Source: an uncultured Lachnospiraceae bacterium (GTDB lineage Bacteria; Bacillota; Clostridia; Lachnospirales; Lachnospiraceae). From it: a DNA stretch of 47,402 nt. The notes under the pieces were generated by a model. The model saw only the letters and a list, made by a program, of their open reading frames with translations, had not been told where the DNA came from and ran no database searches. This document shows positions 1-8,081 of this stretch, in pieces. A program made the translations under genes and the position numbers. The stretch is from assembly GCA_947565425.1 (NCBI GenBank), contig CANOFW010000024.1, positions 1-47,402 on the forward strand. Direction: 5' to 3'. Positions within the stretch are counted from its first letter, which is position 1. Every line of letters starts with the position of its first letter.

Positions 1-33
1 GCTTATTCCATTCTCCCCATCTCAGATGGGGGA

Positions 34-1041
34 TTAAAATACTTTTTCATTTAACTCTGCAAATTCTCGCAGGCTCTTTTTCTTAAAAAACGATGGCTGA
101 TTGCACCATCTTGCAATACTGATATAAACGCCTCGGTATGGGCTTTCCTCATATCGATTAAAGCGCATCACATATGGCAAGCATTTGTGCTTCATAAGAA
201 TTTCAATTCTGGTAAACAAATCAAAGATATCCTGTTTCCAGAAATTATCATCCCATTTATCAGCCCTATCAAATCCTGTAAAGCAATAAAACTTAAGCAC
301 TCGATCTGTATACTTTCTTGCCAGTACCATCTTCTTTTCAATGAGCTCGGCATCCGCAACATTATCAAATGCAAAAATGAAATCGCCATCATACTTTCCT
401 GAAAATAATGCTTCACATTTCTCATCCGTAAGTAGCCTCTCATCAAGTCCCTGCTTAAATTGAAATGGCTTACCAGTTGCCTTAAGCTCATCAAGCATTT
501 CTTTCCAGGAAGGACAGCCTAAAAAGTTATCATCCAGCATACATATCTTTTTGCGACTTACATCAAGAAATTCTGAAAGCGCAGAATGTACATGCACCCT
601 GTCATAATTTTGGTTCACACAAAAAGAGCATTTACGAAAGCAGCCTCTGGTCAAAAAGCCAATGGAATAATCTGTGTAATATGTGTATTCACATTTCTTG
701 CCGCCCGCCGCTAGCTGCTTTGCTACCCAATCATCATACAAATGATAATCCGGCATATGGTGTTCGATTTCCTCCGAAAGCCTTGGTGCCTTGTCATAAA
801 AAAAGCCCGTACCACCATAAGTTACATTTGGTAGTTCGAGCACTTCACTTGGCACAGGCGTATCCGTAAATACCTTCGATATAAAAACTTTGTCATATTC
901 CTGCAAGTCTTCATAGTCTAACTTCAAGTGGACCAGAGCTCCCTGCTCTTTATAGAAACCTGATAGCTTCATACAAACCAGATTAGGAAATTTATGTCGT
1001 TTCCTTCCTATCAGGTCCGCATCAATAATTGCTATCCGCAT
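34..1041 (-). CDS. Radical SAM protein, phage-borne
   Basis: A 335-residue protein with the CxxxCxxC cluster-binding motif (CFRKCSFC, near residue 135), which ligates the 4Fe-4S cluster that cleaves S-adenosylmethionine. The first 110 residues look like the B12-binding-like alpha/beta domain that often precedes a radical SAM barrel. ATG start follows GGAGG with good spacing. It is separated by 9 nt from the zinc-finger gene upstream, so the two are probably co-transcribed. The substrate cannot be told from the sequence. Similar radical SAM proteins occur as accessory genes in Firmicute phages and mobile elements. A 6-bp hairpin (15-31) lies just past the stop but lacks a clear T-run. Confidence 0.8.
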   Translation of the reverse strand: MRIAIIDADLIGRKRHKFPNLVCMKLSGFYKEQGALVHLKLDYEDLQEYDKVFISKVFTDTPVPSEVLELPNVTYGGTGFFYDKAPRLSEEIEHHMPDYHLYDDWVAKQLAAGGKKCEYTYYTDYSIGFLTRGCFRKCSFCVNQNYDRVHVHSALSEFLDVSRKKICMLDDNFLGCPSWKEMLDELKATGKPFQFKQGLDERLLTDEKCEALFSGKYDGDFIFAFDNVADAELIEKKMVLARKYTDRVLKFYCFTGFDRADKWDDNFWKQDIFDLFTRIEILMKHKCLPYVMRFNRYEESPYRGVYISIARWCNQPSFFKKKSLREFAELNEKVF

Positions 1042-1050
1042 TCCTGCCTC

Positions 1051-1581
1051 CTACGATATTCTTTTCATTACAATTTCCTTTGCTTCATTGGTTTTAGCCT
1101 TTGCCGCTTGTCTCTTTTTTATCTCAGAAGCAGTGACTTTTGCGTCTGGATCAGTCCAGAAGCGCTGCTTAATATAACAATCATGGCTGCAGTATTTACG
1201 ATTCGGGTTCCCATACGAGATGAACTTCTCGTGACAATATTCACAGGTAAGCTCTATCGGTGTCTTCCTGGTTGCTTCATTGTCATTCGGGTTTGCCTTC
1301 CACCACTCACGTCTGCACTTATCATTACAAAAGAGCTTCACACCAGAATGCCTATTTCGAATAAGTCTGGTGCCACACTGCTTACAGAATTTTGGGTTTT
1401 CCCTGTGGGTATCATAATTAAGTGCAATCAAATCCGGAGTACCCACCAGACCTCTGGTCTTACAAAAATATCTGATATTTCCTTTTGACACCCCATCACC
1501 TAATGCATTCGCTATGGCTTGATATCCCATACCTTCAAGTCTCATTTCAGTGATTCGTTTCTTCTGTTCGTCTGTTAACAT
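1051..1581 (-). CDS. Helix-turn-helix and double zinc-finger protein
   Basis: A 176-residue protein. Residues 1-45 form a sigma-70 region 4 or resolvase-like helix-turn-helix (motif GYQAIANALG). Two Cys4-type zinc knuckles follow: CKQCG...CNDKC near residue 70-95 and CEYCHEKF...CSHDC near residue 115-135. I chose the ATG at 1581, preceded by AAAGGAG, over the longer frame that opens at 1635. Proteins of this architecture are common next to recombinases and in phage operons of Clostridia and are usually listed as sigma-70-like or zinc-finger proteins. The likely role is DNA binding and transcriptional control. The gene lies between the radical SAM gene and the HNH nuclease. Confidence 0.7.
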   Translation of the reverse strand: MLTDEQKKRITEMRLEGMGYQAIANALGDGVSKGNIRYFCKTRGLVGTPDLIALNYDTHRENPKFCKQCGTRLIRNRHSGVKLFCNDKCRREWWKANPNDNEATRKTPIELTCEYCHEKFISYGNPNRKYCSHDCYIKQRFWTDPDAKVTASEIKKRQAAKAKTNEAKEIVMKRIS

Positions 1582-1843
1582 GAGCACTCCTTTCCGGGCA
1601 ATAAAATAGCGCTGGAATAAACAATCCCAACGCACAGTTCACACCCTTATTTTTTACTATTCCTTTATTTTACTGCGGTCTCAACCGTTATCATTCGCGT
1701 ACACCTACACTTGCCCCTTTTCAATTTCGCGAAAATGCGCGTTTGAGGGGGCATCGGTCTTCAGGCTTTTGCCCTGTAGAGATTAAGACCGCCCCTCCCC
1801 TGTCACTCTTACACCCTTGCAGAAGGATAACCGCCTCAACCTA
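1582..1843. other. Structured gap beside HNH gene, possible cos region
   Basis: No gene is visible in these 262 bases. Two hairpins can be drawn. One is a C-run/G-run pair around a TTTCGCGAAA palindrome (1711-1755). The other has the 7-bp stem CGGTCTT/AAGACCG (about 1755-1791) and an inner CAGG/CCTG pair. The GC-rich palindromes beside an HNH gene fit what is known of cohesive-end sites, but no terminase gene is seen, so this stays a guess. Confidence 0.3.
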
Positions 1844-2203
1844 CTAGAATTTATAAGTTGGATTGTTATCCTCGTTCCAGGTCTTCTTATCATGACAAGG
1901 TTTACAAAGTGGCTGCCAGTTACTCTCATCCCAGAACAGCTTCTGATCACCACGATGCGGTACAATATGGTCAACGACGGTGGCCTGTGTTAGCTTGCCT
2001 GCCTTCTTGCACTCCACACACAGTGGGTGGCTGTGCAGGTACCTAACGCGGGCCTTCTGCCAACGACTGTTGTACCCACGCCTGCTGGCGCTGTCCCTAT
2101 CACTACGGTGCAAGGCTTCATGGTATTTACAATACTTACTACCATAAGGTACCAGCTTTGCACAGCCGGGATGCTTACATGGTGTATTGCTTCTGTAAGG
2201 CAT
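1844..2203 (-). CDS. HNH endonuclease, phage type
   Basis: A 119-residue protein with an HNH (beta-beta-alpha metal) nuclease core in the C-terminal half: VDHIVPHRGD followed by NWQPLCKPCHDKK gives the two His, the Asn and the final His. CxxC pairs (CVEC and CKPC) probably bind structural zinc, and there is an N-terminal CxxxxC..CKYH zinc motif. I chose the ATG at 2203 after AAGGAGATG; the frame is open further upstream but has no second ribosome site. Small HNH proteins of tailed phages cooperate with terminase during cos cleavage and packaging. That is the expected role here, though terminase lies outside the window. Confidence 0.85.
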   Translation of the reverse strand: MPYRSNTPCKHPGCAKLVPYGSKYCKYHEALHRSDRDSASRRGYNSRWQKARVRYLHSHPLCVECKKAGKLTQATVVDHIVPHRGDQKLFWDESNWQPLCKPCHDKKTWNEDNNPTYKF

Positions 2204-2267
2204 ATCCACATCTCCTTTTCTTAATATTATTTTATGTAGATGATGTTCAAAAATTTTTCGACCTTTT

Positions 2268-2364
2268 CCATTTCTTATTACATAAATAGCGAAAGGCAAA
2301 AGTGCAACAAAAAATGTTAATTCTTTTTCACTTTTTTCCTTTTCTGTTACGTAAGTAGTAGAAG
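2268..2364. promoter_or_regulatory. Two imperfect direct repeats upstream of small plus-strand genes
   Basis: Copies of about 27 bp start near 2268 and 2338 (70 bp apart). They share the blocks TTTCT and TTAC-TAA-TAG, differing at a few positions. They lie in the non-coding gap between the divergent HNH gene and the two small plus-strand genes, as expected for an operator pair. No clear -35/-10 pair was found. Confidence 0.35.
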
Positions 2365-2388
2365 TAAAATTCAAAGGAGGAATTTTCC

Positions 2389-2586
2389 ATGACAAAATGT
2401 CAAATCAAAAACCTAAGCTACTCCGAAAAAGTAAAACTATCTAACAAGCGCTATAAGTCTGGCAGCTACACCGCCGAAGCACTTGTTGCTCAAGAGCTCT
2501 TGTGGGAAGACAGTTGGGATTCCATCCAAATAATCAATGAACCGAACCCATTTGACTACGAACCATTCAGTATGGAAGAATATTAG
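2389..2586 (+). CDS. Small hypothetical phage protein (65 aa)
   Basis: A 65-residue acidic-tailed protein on the plus strand, opposite to the prophage operon. AAAGGAGG lies 8 nt before the ATG, which is strong evidence that it is translated. No domain is recognised; residues 1-30 are Lys/Ser/Tyr rich and the tail is acidic (ends EPFSMEEY). It is followed 11 nt later by another small gene with its own ribosome site, so the two form a mini-operon. This is the position where phages carry small host-takeover or regulatory proteins. Confidence 0.6.
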   Translation: MTKCQIKNLSYSEKVKLSNKRYKSGSYTAEALVAQELLWEDSWDSIQIINEPNPFDYEPFSMEEY

Positions 2587-2597
2587 GAGGTATTATC

Positions 2598-2747
2598 ATG
2601 AATTATCCAATCTACAAAATCAAATCACTTTCTCGCAAATCCCTCTATAAATTGGTAAAGCAAAAGCCCAAACATACAAAAGACAAACTATCAGTGAAAT
2701 TTGCCTTGCGAATACTGGACGAGCTTTCCTCTTACCACTATGCCTAA
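2598..2747 (+). CDS. Small basic hypothetical protein (49 aa)
   Basis: Start ATG at 2598 is preceded by TAGGAGG (spacing 7), and the frame encodes 49 residues beginning MNYPIYKIKSLSRK. It is very Lys-rich (pI clearly basic) in residues 7-34 and ends in DELSSYHYA. It follows the 65-aa gene closely in the same direction. No family is recognised. The clean ribosome site and tight spacing support a real gene despite the size. Confidence 0.5.
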   Translation: MNYPIYKIKSLSRKSLYKLVKQKPKHTKDKLSVKFALRILDELSSYHYA

Positions 2748-2840
2748 ACATTCACCTCACTAGCAAAATAGTTTCTTTCGCCATATCTTCTACATATAGG
2801 GTGCGGTGAAAGGATAAAGCCCGCACCCGCACCAAAGAAA

Positions 2841-2879
2841 GCAAAGAAAAAAGCCCGCCGGATTAGATCCAGTAGGCTT
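2841..2879 (-). terminator. Rho-independent terminator
   Basis: On the minus strand a hairpin (outer GAAGCC/GGGCTT-type stem, inner GGAT/ATCC) is followed by TTTTTTCTTT. It lies about 285 nt downstream of the 165-codon regulator gene, so it may act as a second stop for that operon. Confidence 0.55.
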
Positions 2880-3096
2880 CCTACAGTTCTTCGCAGTTTA
2901 ATAATATCACACTTTTTTACGGTTGCAATTTCCCGTTTTTGTAAATGGTACTTCCACATACTTTACATACAATTAGGCAATATCGGCAATAAAAAATCAA
3001 CAAATCCCTTATCTTCTATATTTGTGATTAATGAATTTTTAATATCGGCAATACTTGGTTATATGTTTGGCAATAAAAAGAACCCAATCAACACAC
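2880..3096. other. Gene-free AT-rich gap with short direct repeats
   Basis: Part of a 416-nt stretch (2748-3163) without a gene. The 13-bp sequence AATATCGGCAATA occurs at 2979-2991 and 3041-3053, with a shorter GGCAATA near 3069. I see no coding frame or clear promoter; the repeats could be regulator half-sites. Confidence 0.35.
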
Positions 3097-3155
3097 AAAA
3101 AAATATGACGATACACTGAAGAACCCTATTAGAACACTTCAACATATCGCCATAT
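3097..3155 (-). terminator. Strong rho-independent terminator
   Basis: On the minus strand, immediately after the stop of the 3164-3652 gene, a stem of about 19 pairs can form (ATATGGCGATA... with TATCGTCATAT, then GTTGAAG with CTTCAGT, several G-U pairs). It is followed by seven T. It should end the long prophage replication transcript. Confidence 0.75.
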
Positions 3156-3163
3156 ATGAAAAA

Positions 3164-3652
3164 TCAGCTAAGCAAATAAGCTGCTACCATGCTTTCCCTT
3201 CTCTGATAAGCCCTTATCAAGTATTTAATCCCTTGTTTCCGCATATCGCTAAGTTTATGAATTCCAATACAATGACTAAAGCAAACTTCCTCCCACGTAT
3301 CGCCTTCTATCACAAGTTCGCCCATTATTTCGCCAAGCTCTCCAGGAATATCCGCAATTGTGGATTCAAGAAATGAAATCTCTTCATCCAGGTGCTGATA
3401 TTTCTCAAATAAGAAATTATATCGTTCCTCTTCCATTCGTCGTTTTCTATCTCGAAATGATAATGCCACTTTTGCGGTCTTGTCCGATATTCCACTTGTT
3501 TGAACGCGCTCGCCTTCTGGATGAGAGAAACACATGCTGTAAATAACATCTTCGTCGGTTATTTTACAACTCTTCATTTGACTCATTAAGCAGCTACGTT
3601 CAAATTTCATTTCAGGATATTCCTTTATCATCTTTTCGACGTATTCCTTCAT
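3164..3652 (-). CDS. ArpU/RinA-like phage regulator (sigma-like)
   Basis: A 162-residue protein, Glu/Lys rich, with a helical middle (RDRKRRMEEERYNFLFEKYQHL) and a C-terminal helix-turn-helix-like part (DTWEEVCFSHCIGIHKLSDMRKQGIKYL). Size, position at the end of the replication operon and charge pattern match the ArpU/RinA/DUF1492-type regulators that switch on late phage genes. The frame opens with TTG at 3661, but that codon sits directly on the GGAGG. I therefore chose the ATG at 3652, 10 nt downstream of it. It ends just before a strong terminator. The family assignment is by general resemblance only. Confidence 0.55.
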   Translation of the reverse strand: MKEYVEKMIKEYPEMKFERSCLMSQMKSCKITDEDVIYSMCFSHPEGERVQTSGISDKTAKVALSFRDRKRRMEEERYNFLFEKYQHLDEEISFLESTIADIPGELGEIMGELVIEGDTWEEVCFSHCIGIHKLSDMRKQGIKYLIRAYQRRESMVAAYLLS

Positions 3653-3668
3653 CCTTTCCAATCCTCCT

Positions 3669-5012
3669 TTACAGATTCGCCTTCACTGCAGCAAGAAGTG
3701 CTGCTTGGGTTGTATCCTTTTTCTCTAGTGCGTGAATAATATCAACATCAATGGTTCCTGCTGTTACTAAAAGCTGAATAACAACTGTATTCTTCTGGCC
3801 CTGACGAAATATTCTCGCATTTGTCTGACTGAAATCTTGAAGCGACCAGGGTATGGAATACCAAATCAAATGACACCCGCCCTCTTGCAAATTGATACCC
3901 ATACCTACTGACGCCGGTTGTATGAGCCCCACTGGAATTTCACCCCGATTCCATTTCACAATACTTTCATCTGTATCAATCGGTACTGCTTCTGGAAAGC
4001 GCTCCATCAAACGACTTTTATCATGTGCAAACCAGTATGCAATTAAGATTGGTTTCCCGTTTGCAGCCTCTATCATATCTTCCAGCATATCCAGCTTTCT
4101 GCTATGAATAACCTTTACACCACCATTCTCATCATAAACTGCTCCATTAGCCATCTGGTGTAATTTGTTACTAAGTCCAACTGCTGACTGAGCATCAATA
4201 TCACCATCCGCAAACGGTAATATCAAATCTGCTTTCAGTTGGTCATACAGCTTCTTTTCCTTCTCGCTCATTTCAACCTCAACATTTGTCATAATGAGCT
4301 CTGGCAGTTTTAAGTGGTCCGCTGCTTTCATGGAGATACAGATGTCTCCTATCTGCCGATAGATAGCCTCTTCCGCATTTTCCTTGGGCTTATATGAAAA
4401 CACAATATCTCGGTTGCGCTTATCCGGAAGGAAGTATCTATCTTTAAATCCAGTAATAAACCGGCCTAAACGAGCTCCCATATCCAAAAGATTTACCGGT
4501 GCCCAGATATCCAACAACCCATTAGGTGCTGGAGTACCAGTAAGCTCAATAATTCGTTTCAAACTCGGTCGTACTTTTCTAAGTGCTTTGAACCTCTTAC
4601 TTTGATGGTTCTTAAAGGAACTGGCCTCATCAATCACCACGCAATCAAAGTGAAACAGTTTATTCTCCACCAGCCACGCCACATTCTCACGATTGATAAT
4701 ATAAACAAATGCTGGTCTTTGAAGTGCAGCACGTCTTTCCTTATCGCTTCCCACTACTACTGAATAGGTGAGTCCCTTCAAGTGCTCAAACTTATTTATC
4801 TCCGTAGGCCAAGTGGACGTACACACCCTGATTGGTGCAATAACCAAGACTCTCCCAATTTCGAAGTAATCAAGTAGTAACTCCCACAAAGCTGAAAGAC
4901 AAATTACTGTCTTCCCCAATCCAAGATCAAGGTATAACCCACACGCCGGATGCTCGATGATAAACTCTGTTGCATAAGCCTGATAATCATGCGGAACATA
5001 TTTGATCGACAA
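3669..5012 (-). CDS. SNF2-family DNA helicase/translocase
   Basis: About 447 residues with SF2/SNF2 motifs: Walker A DLGLGKT near residue 30, Walker B DEAS near residue 128, motif III TGTPAPN near 160, and C-terminal motifs SVGMGINLQEG, WSLQDFSQTNAR and RIFRQGQ (motif VI arginine finger). It is an ATP-driven double-strand DNA translocase of the compact type found in phage replication operons. No ATG lies before Walker A. A TTG at 5021 touches the GGAGG, so I prefer the TTG at 5012 with 9-nt spacing. It overlaps the end of the VRR-NUC gene by 26 nt, implying translational coupling and possibly a joint nuclease-helicase function. Confidence 0.88.
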   Translation of the reverse strand: MSIKYVPHDYQAYATEFIIEHPACGLYLDLGLGKTVICLSALWELLLDYFEIGRVLVIAPIRVCTSTWPTEINKFEHLKGLTYSVVVGSDKERRAALQRPAFVYIINRENVAWLVENKLFHFDCVVIDEASSFKNHQSKRFKALRKVRPSLKRIIELTGTPAPNGLLDIWAPVNLLDMGARLGRFITGFKDRYFLPDKRNRDIVFSYKPKENAEEAIYRQIGDICISMKAADHLKLPELIMTNVEVEMSEKEKKLYDQLKADLILPFADGDIDAQSAVGLSNKLHQMANGAVYDENGGVKVIHSRKLDMLEDMIEAANGKPILIAYWFAHDKSRLMERFPEAVPIDTDESIVKWNRGEIPVGLIQPASVGMGINLQEGGCHLIWYSIPWSLQDFSQTNARIFRQGQKNTVVIQLLVTAGTIDVDIIHALEKKDTTQAALLAAVKANL

Positions 5013-5283
5013 TATCCTCAACCTCCTCTAAACTATCCAAACAGAAAACCTGAAATCCTAACGCTTCCAGTTGCGCTTTCCTCTTTTCCTGCAAGGCTCT
5101 CATTTTCTTTCCAGGTGCTTTGCACTCAACAAAAGCTGCCACTCCATGATTGTTCAGTCCATTTTTTGCAAGTATCAACCTGTCCGGGACACCTGAAAAC
5201 CCCGGACTAACAAATTTTAATGCCAGACCATTCCTTTTCTTTACAGCCTTTACAAGGGCCGCTTCCACTCTCGTTTCTCTCAT
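4987..5283 (-). CDS. VRR-NUC domain nuclease
   Basis: A 98-residue single-domain protein of the VRR-NUC branch of PD-(D/E)XK nucleases. The active site reads GVPDRLIL (Asp) and VECKAPG (Glu-x-Lys), with a helix QEKRKAQLEALG behind it. Phage VRR-NUC proteins are known as structure-specific (Holliday-junction-like) nucleases. ATG start follows GGAGGATTT. The overlap with the downstream SNF2 helicase suggests that both act on replication or recombination intermediates. Confidence 0.88.
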   Translation of the reverse strand: MRETRVEAALVKAVKKRNGLALKFVSPGFSGVPDRLILAKNGLNNHGVAAFVECKAPGKKMRALQEKRKAQLEALGFQVFCLDSLEEVEDIVDQICSA

Positions 5284-5488
5284 AAATCCTCCATTGCTTA
5301 ATTTCTATTTCCAAAGGGGTAAAAAGTCCTTACGCGCTATATACGTATATATTGCATGTATGACTTAATACTATTTACACATTTATCATTATTATTAAAA
5401 TCATAAGCAATATAGGAAATAGTATAGGGATAAGCATTGTATTTACTGGCTTTTCGCTATTGCTATTTCCATTTCTATTGCTCTATGC

Positions 5489-5507
5489 TAGGCAATTTTT
5501 ATGCCTA
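5489..5507. terminator. Small hairpin after VapE gene
   Basis: TAGGCA/TGCCTA (6 bp) with an A/T loop, just downstream of the VapE stop. No long T-run follows on the minus strand, so it is a weak candidate. The surrounding gap (5284-5520) is AT-rich and has a repeated TATAGGAAATA at 5412 and 5505, but no gene. Confidence 0.25.
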
Positions 5508-5520
5508 TAGGAAATATGCC

Positions 5521-7914
5521 TTAACTCTCCGGATTTTCATCCTCCACGCTGCTATCTCTCACGTAAGCAACCTGTGAGCCATACCCTGCGAATGATAATT
5601 TTCCCGACTTATTCCCTTCATAACGCTTCCAGCCACTAATCTTATTCATTATGGCATTGATTTCATAAGAATCCTGCTTCTTAATGGTTGTAGGATCCTT
5701 GCAGAAACACTCCGCCCAAATTTCAAGATTACAAACCTTATCACGCTTTGTCGTTCCCTCCGGACGAACACCAAAGTCATCACCTGCTAAGAATCCACGC
5801 TTATCAGAAAGACTCATCTTGGTCCAGTTATCCGGCAGCAAAGTGTCAAGGTAGCAGCGAACCAAACCTTCTCTATCATCATTTTCAAGAGCTTCCAACT
5901 GGTTCTTCTTTGCAATCTCCTCAGCCTCTCCCTCCAATACAAGCGTTTCACCTGCATTGTAGAGAGCGTATGCTTCTGCCCATACCTGCTCAAGATATGC
6001 CACGTTTAGGTCCCAAGGGTGCTTTGAACAATTCCCTGTTACCACCACAGGCCAAAAGCGTCGATTTCCTGTAACATCACGAAGGAATCCTGTTGTAGTA
6101 TTTGTAGTTCCAAAGATGACTGACTGTCTCGGATGACTTTCTACGACAGAACCATATGCCACTCTATACTTGTCATCCTGACGCGATGCAAAGGACTTAA
6201 CCGTTTCTACATCAACCTTCTTAATACCATTCATCTCTGATATCTCAAGAATCCAGAAGCCCTGTAACTTCTCCGGGCCCGTCTTATCACGCATATCAGC
6301 AATTGACAACGAATCAGAAAACCAGCTACCGCCGAGTTTTGAGAATATGGTACTCTTTCCAATTCCCTGCGGACCGCAAAGGACCAGAATCGTATCGAAC
6401 TTTATGCCTGGTTCATAAACTCTCGCTACCGCTGCAACCAGAGCTTTTCTGATAACTGCTCTGGTATATGCATTATCCTCACAACCAAGGTAATCGATGA
6501 GTAGGCTATCTACTCTCTTTTTTCCATCCCAATCTGGCAGCGCTTCTAAAAACTCCTTAATCGGATGGAAGGAACGCTCGCTTGTTACAGTGAGTAATGC
6601 ACTCTTTAGCTTGGCCTGGCTGTAAATATGATAAACGCGGTCAATGTAAGAACTAAGGCTTGCAATATCTGCATCAGACCATCCGGGCTTTAACTGTTCC
6701 CATGGAAGAACCTCTGTATCTCTTACATCAATGCCGCACTTATGCTGATTGTACGCAATCTGGCGAAGACGCTCATCGTGTCGAATAATCTCCACGAAAT
6801 TTGTTAGTGTATCAGTGATACATCCATTTTTGTCGATTTCAAGACGAGTCTGCCAATTCGGATCATCCTCTGAAAAATCCTGGTCGGCTGCATACTCTCT
6901 TTCCTTTGCAAGCTGCAGCTTTACATTGTCGTCATTGATGGCCAATTCAACCATCGCCTTATACGAAGGAAGTTTACTAGGTGAGGTATCGAGCTTACTT
7001 CTCTCATCCAAATGGCCAAACTTGTGAATACGGATAATATCAAAAGCATTACATAACTGACCGGCAGCAGGATCCGTCGCATGATGGCTGTAGCAAAACT
7101 TATTGTCATACAAAACCAATCCAGCGGTACTATCTGCAACTTTGTAATCATATCTACCTTCCATTACAGATGGCTGATAGATATCTGTAAGAAACGTATC
7201 CAGGGCGGCCTGAATATCATACGTTCTACAAAAAGCTCCTACGATTCCTTCCTTTTCCAGGGGATCCGCTTGCTTTGCAATGGAACGCTTCACAATTTCT
7301 GATTGACGAGAACTCATCGGCCATTGGGTACTGTCATGCCAATCTGAATAGCGATTTAAGATATCATCCGGATTAAGCATTGGACCGTCCTGGGATTCAA
7401 ATAAGAACTCCCCGTCACTACTGGTAGATGGCCAATACATAAGTCTTGCGCCTTGATGACAGGTATCATCAATCATATCCAGTCCAATATCCTTACCAAC
7501 CATACGAGATACTGCTGGGTACTCGTCCTCTGTCACTTCTCTTGATAATGGAATAATCAAACGTACACGAGGCGCCTCTGGTGTATGCTTATGGGTAGAA
7601 TACATCATGCACTTAAAATCAAAGAACATAGTAATCTCATCCCATATTCCAGGAACCGCATGGTCAAGGTCTAACGTAAGAAGGGAACGCCCATCTACAT
7701 AACCGTTCTTTCTTTTCCCCTCACGAAGTGCTCCGCCTACAAAACCACCGACGTCCTTTGCAGCATCCTGTGCTGGCTTACTCATTTTTCTGTATTCGGC
7801 TACCGTTTCTGTGGTACGAATCGTCTGTGAACATTTCTGCATTAACTCTTCCCAAGAAATGTCCTTATTCTTCCACTTACGGTCCATGCGACTATTTCCC
7901 GTTGCGATTCTCAT
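5521..7914 (-). CDS. Primase-helicase, VapE family with AEP-like N-terminus
   Basis: 797 residues. The N-terminal third has features of an archaeo-eukaryotic-type primase: LTLDLDHA near residue 80 as the metal-binding acid pair, and STHKHTPEAPRVRLIIPL near residue 105. The C-terminal half is a VapE/D5-like SF3 ATPase: Walker A GPQGIGKST near 510, a hydrophobic strand with ILEISEMNG as Walker B, and GTTNTTTGFLRDVTGNRRFWP as the sensor/arginine region. The protein should prime and unwind the phage origin ahead of the family A polymerase encoded upstream. ATG start; it overlaps the end of the 59-aa gene by 23 nt. Length is typical of the phage fused form. Confidence 0.88.
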   Translation of the reverse strand: MRIATGNSRMDRKWKNKDISWEELMQKCSQTIRTTETVAEYRKMSKPAQDAAKDVGGFVGGALREGKRKNGYVDGRSLLTLDLDHAVPGIWDEITMFFDFKCMMYSTHKHTPEAPRVRLIIPLSREVTEDEYPAVSRMVGKDIGLDMIDDTCHQGARLMYWPSTSSDGEFLFESQDGPMLNPDDILNRYSDWHDSTQWPMSSRQSEIVKRSIAKQADPLEKEGIVGAFCRTYDIQAALDTFLTDIYQPSVMEGRYDYKVADSTAGLVLYDNKFCYSHHATDPAAGQLCNAFDIIRIHKFGHLDERSKLDTSPSKLPSYKAMVELAINDDNVKLQLAKEREYAADQDFSEDDPNWQTRLEIDKNGCITDTLTNFVEIIRHDERLRQIAYNQHKCGIDVRDTEVLPWEQLKPGWSDADIASLSSYIDRVYHIYSQAKLKSALLTVTSERSFHPIKEFLEALPDWDGKKRVDSLLIDYLGCEDNAYTRAVIRKALVAAVARVYEPGIKFDTILVLCGPQGIGKSTIFSKLGGSWFSDSLSIADMRDKTGPEKLQGFWILEISEMNGIKKVDVETVKSFASRQDDKYRVAYGSVVESHPRQSVIFGTTNTTTGFLRDVTGNRRFWPVVVTGNCSKHPWDLNVAYLEQVWAEAYALYNAGETLVLEGEAEEIAKKNQLEALENDDREGLVRCYLDTLLPDNWTKMSLSDKRGFLAGDDFGVRPEGTTKRDKVCNLEIWAECFCKDPTTIKKQDSYEINAIMNKISGWKRYEGNKSGKLSFAGYGSQVAYVRDSSVEDENPES

Positions 7915-8071
7915 TAGCTGCGTCCTCCTTTTCTAATCTTCTTTTTAGTCTAGCCACACCAACCTCAGCGCCACCAAGATCACCGGCTCTTATCTGGCCG
8001 ATGATAGTTTTGTAGGTCTGCTGTGGAATACGACCTTTGATTGTATTTAGTTCCTTAATTACCTGATTCAT
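7892..8071 (-). CDS. Small phage protein (59 aa)
   Basis: Start ATG at 8071 follows TTAGGAGG with good spacing; a longer frame from 8122 would overlap the polymerase and lacks a ribosome site. The product begins MNQVIKELNTIKGRIPQQTYKT and has a Lys/Arg/Glu-rich tail. This small protein between polymerase and VapE is a regular member of the cassette, of unknown function. The helical, charged character suggests an adaptor or DNA-binding role, but nothing more can be said. Confidence 0.65.
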   Translation of the reverse strand: MNQVIKELNTIKGRIPQQTYKTIIGQIRAGDLGGAEVGVARLKRRLEKEDAANENRNGK

Positions 8072-8081
8072 TACTTTCCTC

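Noticed and set aside
5748-6074. Plus-strand frame inside VapE
   Set aside because: Lies wholly opposite a conserved gene and has no ribosome site.
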